Part shown: one piece after another, positions 63,931 through 64,000 of the stretch
Layout of the letters: every line of letters begins with the position of its first letter
Position numbering within the stretch: position 1 is the first letter of the stretch
Assembly: GCF_014196615.1 (NCBI RefSeq)
Contig: NZ_JACIDY010000002.1
Coordinates: 558,001 to 622,000 of the forward strand
Source of the DNA: Novosphingobium fluoreni
Lineage (GTDB): Bacteria > Pseudomonadota > Alphaproteobacteria > Sphingomonadales > Sphingomonadaceae
Length of the DNA: 64,000 nt
Direction of reading: 5' to 3'
Made by a program: the position numbers and the translations under genes
The notes under the pieces: generated by a model
Seen by the model: the letters and a program-made list of their open reading frames with translations, nothing else
What the model was told of the DNA's origin: nothing
Database searches by the model: none

Positions 63931-64000
63931 GTCGCCTCGATCCTCTCGAAGACGGCTAGCAACCGCTGCGCCTGTTCCAGATGCAGCAGTTCCGCCATCT
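63924..64000 (-). CDS. C-terminal end of a minus-strand gene running off the window
   Basis: The last 77 bases, read on the minus strand, give an open frame ending MAELLHLEQAQRLLAVFERI-EATR and a TAG at 63926-63924. The pattern is amphipathic helical with high third-position GC, as in genuine genes here. The body lies outside the window, so product and family are unknown. Confidence 0.4.
   Translation of the reverse strand, partial: MAELLHLEQAQRLLAVFERIEATR

Overview
The window is high-GC alphaproteobacterial chromosome, most likely from a sphingomonad (Novosphingobium/Sphingobium-like). Pointers are a GcrA cell-cycle regulator, a TonB-dependent receptor with a PepSY partner, a DUF4170 gene, a COQ8-like ABC1 kinase, a GINT1-like protein and a consensus sigma-EcfG general-stress promoter. 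No prophage, transposase, integrase or CRISPR array is visible. Coding density is high, and most long antisense reading frames are GC-driven shadows.

Layout. 1-8 kb: 3' end of pnp with an arginine/glycine-rich tail and terminator, a GAF-GGDEF diguanylate cyclase, an L,D-transpeptidase next to an M23 peptidase, a cyclophilin, gcrA, an orphan ABC-2 permease, hspQ and tRNA-Ser(CGA). 8-19 kb: a small unknown gene, an exported catalase-peroxidase, a DksA-type zinc finger protein, a SulP transporter, a PepSY membrane protein, a TonB-dependent receptor, an exported PQQ-type sugar dehydrogenase and tRNA-Arg(ACG). 19-24.5 kb: a GreA/GreB-like factor, an aldo/keto reductase, rsgA between two tiny genes, a COQ8-like kinase and a UVR-motif protein. 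24.5-30.5 kb: a surface-glycan group (CDP-glycerol-transferase-like protein, MOP flippase, GT4, GINT1-like protein), then an exported beta-propeller and a putative 2H phosphoesterase.

31-37.5 kb carries phenylalanine/tyrosine catabolism: phhA, then hppD-hmgA-fahA-maiA and a Rieske protein. The last five genes are joined by four successive 4-nt stop/start overlaps. An Lrp/AsnC regulator is divergent from phhA, and the shared intergenic region holds two inverted repeats. The pathway runs phenylalanine to tyrosine to (transaminase elsewhere) 4-hydroxyphenylpyruvate to homogentisate to maleylacetoacetate to fumarylacetoacetate to fumarate plus acetoacetate.

37.5-49 kb: MFS and SLC13 transporters, an ABC-F ATPase, a class I glutamine amidotransferase, a TetR-led cluster of unknown catabolic role (SDR, SnoaL-like, SDR, TIM barrel), and a LysR/pirin divergent pair. 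49-60 kb is envelope-centred: a DedA protein, a GH18-NodB-GT2 fusion, an lpiA(mprF)-acvB lipid module and a two-component system. 60-64 kb holds a DUF4170/GNAT pair, a four-gene YqjD/YqjE-like operon behind a sigma-EcfG promoter, and eno.

The least explained items are the TetR-led cluster with its three palindromes, the GINT1-like glycan group, the EcfG-driven operon, two genes that appear to start with ATT, and several hairpins abutting start codons.
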